The notes under the pieces: generated by a model | The model's input: the letters and a program-made list of their open reading frames with translations, nothing else | What the model was told of the DNA's origin: nothing | The model's database searches: none | Part shown: piece after piece, positions 57,510 to 64,000 of the stretch | How the letters are laid out: every line of letters begins with the position of its first letter | Numbering within the stretch: position 1 is the stretch's first letter | Translations under genes and position numbers: made by a program | NCBI GenBank assembly: GCA_963995525.1 | Contig: OZ023213.1 | Span: 37,153,275-37,217,274 of the forward strand | From: Escarpia spicata | Taxonomy: Eukaryota; Annelida; Polychaeta; Sabellida; Siboglinidae | Length of the DNA: 64,000 bases | Direction: 5' to 3'

Positions 57510-58600
57510 GAAATATTCAAGCGTCGTACACAATGGTTGGCCTGTATTTCCGGCCATACCTGGACTGCAATGGTGGGCCGATCCTATCGGGTTGAGCTAC
57601 GCGCAAGTCCATCGCCGGTGGATGTATCGATCTGGGGTTGTTTCGCTTGGTGTGTCCGTCGCAAGTGTGGCGGGTCGCGGGACGTCGCTTCTGTAGTGTC
57701 TCAGCTTGAGATGTCGACTGTTGCGTCGGTAGACCGCGCCGTCCTCCGTCCGAACATTGTACGATCGTGGCGTGTTCGCTTTCTCGGTAACGACGGCTGG
57801 CTGGTAACCTCCCGCGATTCTCCTCAGCAGCACTTCGTCTGCGACTGAGATACACGCATGAGCTTTGGCGTTTCGGTCGTGTACTTCTTTTGTTTCTCTT
57901 GCGTCTGCTTGACGCCCTGGTGGGTGACGGCTGGATTTACGATAGCAGGTTGCAACGATCTGTGTGTCGCAGGCAGGATGGACCTCAATCGTTTGCTCAT
58001 CAACAGCTGCGCTGATATGGGCGTCGTACGATACTCCAGCAAAGCGAGGTATGGGTCTCGTTTGGTTGCGGTTGCCTTTACGATGATTCTCTCTGTACAG
58101 CCTTCTCCGCTAACCCATTGGATTGCGGGTACCGAGGACTTGCGGTCACGTGAACAAATCCCCACGCCTTTGCGAATTCCGCGTACTCTGCGCAGGCGAA
58201 CTGTGGTCCTTTGTCGGAATACGGTGTCTGGCGAAGATTCCTTTCATCTTCATGATGACGAATGATGCCCGTGTTGAGTAGAGCCTCTCTACTTCGATGT
58301 AACGGCTGTAGTAGTTCTGCAGGGACGGATAGTTCTTCCCGTCGCACTCGAACAGATCCACGGCCACATTTTGAAATGGTCGCGCTGGGTTAGGATGGTT
58401 CATCATGGGCTCTTTCTGCGTTTCCCACTGGTGTCCTTGGCATATCGAACAACCTCCGGTGAGCGTCTCGATGTCCGTGTTGAGGCGGGGCCAGTAAACA
58501 GCATCTCGGGCACGTTGCTTGGTTTTCTCCATTCCGAAGTGTCCGATGTATAACTGCTATAAATCCTGTCTCCCTTGATGACGATGGCTGACGACTCGCT
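57510..58600 (-). pseudogene. Gypsy integrase, broken
   Basis: HFGMEKTKQRARDAVYWPRL and CSICQGHQWETQKEPMM give the HHCC zinc domain end. RPFQNVAVDLFECDGKNYP holds the first catalytic Asp. PYSDKGPQFACAEYAEFAKA and TASPRYPQSNGLAEKAVQRE carry the second Asp (DKGP) and the Glu (LAEKAV). EYRTTPISAQLLMSKRLRSI follows, then the C-terminal GGYQPAVV...AVYRRNSRHLKLRHY. Frame breaks at about 58250 and 58100. Confidence 0.7.
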
Positions 58601-58614
58601 TGGGCCAGTCTCAC

Positions 58615-59990
58615 TTATGATTGACAGTTCTTCCCCAGGTACGTAGCCTTTCCAAGCACGGTATCCAGCTCGTCCCTTGTGGTCGGTGGAGGCATCTCAC
58701 GTATGCCCTGGGTCTTCACTGAGTCTGGTCGCAGTCCGTCGGCGGATAGTATGTGTCCAAAGTAGGTGACTTGGTTGGTCCGAAAGACACACTTATCCGG
58801 ATTAAGTCTGATCCCTTGTTCTCGGGTCCTACGTAGAACTGCATCGAACTTGGCGTCATGGTCTTCTCTGTTTCTGCCATACACCAAGATGTCGTCCACG
58901 ATCGCGTCAACGCCAACCAATCCCTCGTATGTCAAGTCGATCTCCTTCTGGAAGACATCTTGTGCCGAGTTTACACCAAACGGCAGTCGGGTGAACCGGT
59001 AACGTCTGAACATGGTTAGCAGGGAACTCTTCTGTCTAGCTTTACCTGCCAGTAGCCACTTGTTGCGTCTAGCACAGTAAACATATGTGCACCGTGCAGC
59101 TTTGCTGCGACGTCCTCAACGGTCGGACATGAGTAGTGCACTCGTTTGAGCGCCTTGTTGAGGTCGCGAGGATCTAAGCAAATGCGTAACAATCCATTCT
59201 TCTTCTCAACGATCGTGAAAGAGTTCACCCACTCAGTTGGTTCATCAACCTTCACGATTACGCCAAGTAATTCTTCTTTATCTAGATCGGCTTTCAGACG
59301 GTCCGTTAAAGCGAAGCGTACACGCCTTCCGGTTTGGTCGTGTGAGTCCGCGGGAATTGTCCAAGTCCATGGAATAGCTCCGGGTACTTCTCAGCAATGT
59401 CTCTGGGGACGTTCTCGGGGAGGCTCTCCATCTTCACTGTGGCCACCTCGGTCTGGGTCATCTTCAGTACGCGGTCCTCAATTTGTACCAATCACATGGC
59501 TCTGCATGAGTTGAACCCGATGATGGGAGTAGCTTTCATGTCGGTGATGAAGAATTCTAGGGAATGGTTATTCCCCCTGAGCTTGCATTCAATCTTGCAA
59601 GTGCCTGTGGCGTCAAACGTTTGGTGCGACTCTCGGCAAGCTTGTCAAATGCTTTGATGGGAAGGACGTTGATCTCGGCTCCGGTGTCCACCTTGAACTT
59701 TATTGGGATATTGTCACGCCTAACGTGGAGGGTCGTGTACGGTTGTCCCCCAACCTTGACAGCGCTTATGTTGGCTGTGATGCATCCGATGACAGCGTCT
59801 TGGATCACTGCGTCGTAGTCGGAGTCGTCGACTGTATGCACTCGCCGAGGAGGTCTCTTCTGTCGTACAACAGCATCTGTTTTGCAGCTGTCGAACGGCA
59901 CATCATGGCGAAGTGGTTCATCTTTCCGCAATGGTTGTAGATTCTTCCCTGTGCATAGCAAGTCTCCCTGGCCGCATGGCATCTTCCGCA
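58615..59990 (-). pseudogene. Gypsy protease and reverse transcriptase, broken
   Basis: Protease: PIKFKVDTGAEINVLPIKAF (DTGA active site) in the frame ending 59557. A linker with DIAEKYPELFHGLGQF follows. RT: DEPTEWVNSFTIVEKKNGLL, RICLDPRDLNKALKRVHYSC, MFTVLDATSGYWQVKLDRR (motif A Asp in TVLDA), FRRYRFTRLPFGVNSAQDVF, VDAIVDDILVYGRNREDHDA (IVDD for YVDD) and YFGHILSADGLRPD. The frame breaks at 59016 and the RNase H domain is missing after 58615. Confidence 0.75.
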
Positions 59991-60632
59991 CTTGTTGCAT
60001 GTATCGTCACCGAGATTCCTCCTTCGAGCCCCGTCCGTTCTTCTAGCAGCGGTCGCTGTGTGGGAGTGATGGCTTGTTGAGGCTGGCTTCCGGTTTCTGC
60101 CAATAGAGTGGACGTCACGGCTTGATATGTCTCGTGAGCCTTCGCGATCTTCAGAGCCTGTGAGAGGTCAAGGTCGCCCATTTCCAGGAGTCTCTCTTGC
60201 ACCTTCTTGTTTGAAGAATTCAGGACGAGCATGTCACGCAGCATCTCGTATTGGTCGTGGAACTTGCAGTCTGCGGCGATGAGGCGCAGCTGCGTCATCC
60301 AGTCGTCTACCGTCTCACCAGGTTTCTGTCTTCTTTCGTAAAACACATTTCTCTGTTTGGTAGCGTTCTTTCTCGGCGCACAATGTGCCTCGAAGATTTT
60401 GAATAACTCTGTTGTTTTTTCTGATCAACTTCCGATAGTTCGTTGCTCGGGCTCGGGCCATGTCTCTTCCTCGTTGGCCTAAACAGATGAGGAACTGGGC
60501 CGCTTTCTGTGTCTCGGTCCACTTGTTTGCGTCCGGACCAGCTAGCACAAGCTCCATCAGCTCTCTCCACCGTGCCCATTTTTCGCTTATGTTGCCAGCG
60601 ACGTCCGTTGGTCGTACTTGTTTGGTAGCCAT
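59918..60632 (-). pseudogene. Gypsy gag, frameshifted
   Basis: Start MATKQVRPTDVAGNISEKWA at 60632. It continues with RWRELMELVLAGPDANKWTE, TQKAAQFLICLGQRGRDMAR, shifts frame near 60320, then MFYERRQKPGETVDDWMTQL and RLIAADCKFHDQYEMLRDML, VLNSSNKKVQERLLEMGDLD. This is the usual capsid domain of Gypsy gag. A Cys-rich zinc-knuckle-like segment follows in a third frame (about 60000-59930). Confidence 0.7.
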
Positions 60633-60890
60633 CTTCTTTTCTTCTGGTTTGTCAGGATACCTCTTCTTTCGTCTGGGTTGTCGTAACGCCTCTTCCTTCG
60701 TCTAGGTCATCAGGAACACGTCTCGTGTACGTTTTCGTGAACTTCTCTTTCAGCTGTGGGTTGTCGTCGTCTTGGTAGGCTCTTCTCGCAATTTCTCTTT
60801 TTAGCAGTTTTCGCATTTACTCTTTTGGAGATTTCACTGCTGCGATTCAGATAAAGCCTACCATTTAGCCGTCCTCACTGGCACCATGTT

Positions 60891-61230
60891 ACTTTCCTTG
60901 AACTACTGCGTTCACTAGTGCAGAGCAAAGAAGGCAGCCAGGATGAGCCTGGTCAACCCTTAGTACAGTCGGAAGGTATGCCCCCCGTGCACCCAGTGGA
61001 TTTCTAAATTAAACTTACTTTTTTGCAACCCTGAAGGTATCTAGTAAACAGATTTGGATGTTCACATTTCGAAATAATAACCTAAGGCGGCCATCTTGGA
61101 TTTTGTCACGCGCGACTGGTAAAATGAAGGATACCCATAACTTTTGAACCATTCATCGTACAAAGACCAATGAACCCACTTTTTTGTATAACTGTGGCAT
61201 GAGGAATCGCTTAAGATGGTTATTTTGACG
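60891..61230. other. Non-coding junction
   Basis: Sequence between the Gypsy primer site and the next gene fragment. It contains GGCGGCCATCTTGGATTTTG (61087), related to the tandem unit at 52902-53201, and no gene. Confidence 0.5.
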
Positions 61231-62705
61231 ATTCAAACATATTTATTGCTTCAAAATGCACAAAACGTCCCTGTAGACAACCAAGTGGCCCTCCTCAACC
61301 TGGTCAAGTCCTGCAGCCTAGAGAACCTCGACCTCGCTCTCCAGGACCCCTCAACTCTCACCATTGCCAACAAGTACGTTGAGTTTGAGGACAAGGTGCG
61401 TGCCGGTCACCTGGGCAAGACCCCTACCTTCTGGTTCGGCTTCATTGAAAACACCCGCCTCATCCTCATCTATTCTGTGTAGACCAACAACCTCAAGCTC
61501 TACCACAAGTGCAATGGGGAGATGGCTAACATATTCTTCGCATTTGATGGCCCGAACTACTCCAGGTACTTGGCCTGGCTGGATGTGCTCCTCACCAACA
61601 ACGACTTGTCTCACCATGGCGCAAAGGAGCTTCTTGAGAAGGGCGGCATCGCAGTGGCACGGGCATTCATTCCCGGTACACTCAACGCAGTCGACAAAAC
61701 CATGGAGGAGACATTCATGAAGTTCGCCAAGTTGGCAGGAGGTCTAGTATGGCTGTTCTCAATATTCGCTGCTTATCAGCGTTGGTACCGCACCACATCC
61801 GCTCATGCCCAATATTTTGAGAGGATGCTCGAGATGTGTGGACTCAGCAATGACCCCGAGTGTCCAAAGGCAGGGAAGCATCGCTAGCGCGTTGCTGCTG
61901 AGATCAAGAAGAGCGGGGAAGCTGTGCAGCAAACACTCACTGCTACCCAAAACTTCATCGAACCCTTCGCCATCCCTGACAAAGACCGACTTTGCAACGA
62001 CGCATCAGGTGTTCTTGTTTCCCCGGAGATCGAGATCGATGTTCTTCGAAGTGACGCAGTTGGTAAAGTAGCCAAGGAGGCCTTCATCAGTGATCGTTTC
62101 CAGAATGGGTCATCTGAGTAGACCTTCTTTAAACCCATCAAGAAGCAGAAAGTGAAGACGATGGAGGCCTTAAACAAGATAGTCAAGCTCACCTCCACAC
62201 AGGGAAAGCTCATCCAGTACGGTGAGCAGAGCAACCTGGCCTTTATGCTTCTTATCAAGTCGCTGCTACTGGATGAGCCTCTCGACCTTAATGAACTGAT
62301 GCGGTGCTCCCTCACACCTGTTCCTCCCAGCCTCAGTACCCCGACGGATTATTTGCCAAAACGAACAAGGCCTCCATGCTACACTTCTTGCTAAATGACA
62401 TCCCCGAGGATTTGCCCTACCCAAAAGGATGGCATGGCTCTCTGACACGTGCTCACCAATCTGCCCCAGACGAACGGTGACATTTGCCTCCCGGTGCTGA
62501 ACCAGATGGCTGCCAAAAACTTTTTGTTCTTCATTGACTGCTATCATGCAGACTCTATCAAGGCACAGGAGAAATTGCGACGTGCAACATCGATGGCCCG
62601 GCCACCAGGAAGCCCGCCGACTTCAAGGTGTTCCTGGCCATTGAAGAAAACAAGCGTTCAATCTTTTTGAAGAGGGCGACGTCGTATCAGCTTCAACAGC
62701 ACTGA
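61231..62705 (+). pseudogene. Multidomain PIN-like family, central part, broken
   Basis: Nearly colinear pieces: QNAQNVPVDNQVALLNLVKS, FEDKVRAGHLGKTPTFWFGF, a TAG at 61480-61482, FFAFDGPNYSRYLAWLDVLL, GGIAVARAFIPGTLNAVDKT, MEETFMKFAKLAGGLVWLFS, AYQRWYRTTSAHAQYFERML and CGLSNDPECPKAGKH, TAG, LCNDASGVLVSPEIEIDVLR, TAG, MEALNKIVKLTSTQGKLIQY, GEQSNLAFMLLIKSLLLDEP and LTPVPPSLSTP. It then shifts near 62350 and ends by 62705 before the nuclease-like part. It differs from the copies at 40.9 and 53.5 kb and belongs to another subfamily; I recall such proteins as multi-copy in molluscs and cnidarians. Only five or so lesions: comparatively young. Confidence 0.6.
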
Positions 62706-63169
62706 ATAGGCCTAACCTATTGAAAGTTTACACAAAGAGTGTACGCTGTATGAATAACTGTGGACTTCGTTGTATCGATGTCACGCCGCGACCCTTCTCA
62801 TTGTTAATGCCTGCACACATCGTGAGCTGTTAAATAAATTGTGGTTAGGCGCACTATCAGACAAACATACCTACATAGACGAATTGATACATATTATTAT
62901 GTCATGTTAGTTGCGTACCGAATACCCCCAAATATGTCATTCAAAGCAGTGCCAGCGCCGACTGTTATCTTTTTCCCAGCTACGGTTTTCACCTATTGAG
63001 ATTAAATCTGTACTGCAAATAACGGATAGCGTTGGCGTCGAGCCACGCAGCGACACAACGTCTGCGAAGCTATTGACACGAAACTTCGCGGGTCTTGCCT
63101 TGCACAGGACCCGGCGTGTGGAAATATTCGGCAAAACTGACCTGACCAAAATGACATCATGTGTGCGTA

Positions 63170-63330
63170 TCAGACCTGGGGCCGAAGTACTCGGTACTCG
63201 TGTACTCGAGTACATTTTTGAAGTACTCGTACTCGTACTCATAAAACGTATGGATCATGGACTTATACTCGTACTCATACTCATTGTACTGAGATTTTAC
63301 GAGTACATTCCGAGTACATCTGAGAACTTT
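63170..63330. repeat. GTACTC-rich self-complementary cluster, possible hAT-type terminal repeat
   Basis: CAGACCTGGGGCCGAAGTACTCGG at 63171 is followed by many GTACTC/GAGTAC words (CTCGTGTACTCGAGTAC, GTACTCGTACTCGTACTC) over 130 bp. Some families of hAT-like elements have ends of this kind. No transposase or second end is seen. Confidence 0.4.
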
Positions 63331-63339
63331 CTCAATATG

Positions 63340-64000
63340 TACTGGGGAAAATAAATATATTTGGCTATAAAATGGAACTTTCCTGAAATACTAAATGTTC
63401 AACTATTTTTAAAATACTTTGTTATTTGATAGAATACCACCTTACCATACCTGCAAATAGTACACCACAATTCTCTGATAACCATGACTATGATACCCAA
63501 ACATGGCAACAGGCAGCATCTTTTCCCAGTCAGAAACACCGTGTTAAGCAAACAATAATTGTAGGCTATCAGTTCAGGTCATAAACCTGTTTGTTTAATT
63601 AAGCCACAAGGATGTCCATAAAGAACCAATTAGCAGTTAACCCACCAATTAGACAGGAAATGCCTTTGATGTAGTCTGGAGCCCATGCCATTTGACAGTG
63701 GCTGACAGTGCTAACTGCTAAAACAAGAACTACCAGTCTTCCTCTGTAGAAGTAAGGTGGCTCAAGTCAGACTGCCTCCTACACTAGCATTATCACATGC
63801 CAGCAGCCTGGCTAAATGGTCCAAAGGGGATGCTGAGCCTGTTATGTGGATGTGTGCTAATCCTCTCAACAACAATCAGAAAATATAAATTGCGACCTTA
63901 TAATATCAGCAGATTGCTGATTGTAGAGGTGAACGAATACCTCAGTCAGCCATGTACAGATCGTCACAGTGACCCACTGCAGTTCTGAGTTATCCAACTG
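63340..64000. other. Non-coding right edge
   Basis: AT-rich sequence, no supported gene, RNA or repeat. Confidence 0.5.

Larger units (their letters stand above)
57500..60890 (-). mobile_element. Gypsy-type LTR retrotransposon, broken
   Basis: Minus strand: a TGGTGCCAG primer-binding-like word at 60886-60878, gag (60632-59918), protease and RT (59990-58615), integrase (58600-57830) and a C-terminal end to 57510. The RNase H between RT and integrase is missing. No LTR pair is seen; the 3' end is next to the L2 element. Frameshifts and stops in every part. Confidence 0.75.

Overview
The window is metazoan nuclear DNA. It has spliced exons with GT/AG borders, long di- and tetranucleotide microsatellites, and a dense mix of animal transposons: Tc1/mariner, RTE, CR1 and L2 LINEs, a tRNA-derived SINE, Gypsy and a Polinton/Maverick. 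I cannot name the species. The mix, and the very long TCAC/GTGA arrays, suit a marine invertebrate. A mollusc is my weak guess.

From 1 to 25 kb the host gene is an SLC16-type monocarboxylate transporter (MCT) on the minus strand, with coding exons from 24603 down to 14474. Its 3' half lies in a giant imperfect palindrome. The left arm is about 620-9300, the spacer about 300 bp, and the right arm about 9598-20525. The left arm carries an inverted second copy of MCT exons 4-7, which is a clear pseudogene. The right-arm gene has lost most of the TM7 exon, while the left arm still has that exon. The arms are roughly 88% identical where I compared them and differ by a truncated LINE and an RTE LINE (right arm only) and a 2.5 kb block (left arm only). 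The palindrome centre holds a fragment of a Polinton gene whose better copy sits at 47.5 kb.

From 25 to 36.7 kb lie retroelement ruins: an LTR-element gag split by an LTR-like repeat pair, a (GT)n tract, two CR1 LINEs (one with an esterase-type ORF1), a Gypsy integrase piece and another CR1 RT piece.

From 36.7 to 62.7 kb are four broken copies of one multi-domain gene family (36.9-37.9, 40.9-42.0, 53.5-55.7, 61.2-62.7 kb). The family has a PIN/XPG-like DTDVVVLLV strand and a Cys-rich tail. One copy sits between terminal inverted repeats of at least 150 bp, so the family may be a mobile element. Between the copies lie a near-complete but inactivated Polinton (42.0-52.6 kb; PolB, ATPase, integrase, capsid genes, protease, all plus strand), an L2 LINE and a Gypsy element. 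Several Polinton catalytic residues are substituted.

From 62.7 to 64 kb there is non-coding DNA with a GTACTC-rich self-complementary cluster. Apart from the MCT gene, I see no intact host gene in the window.
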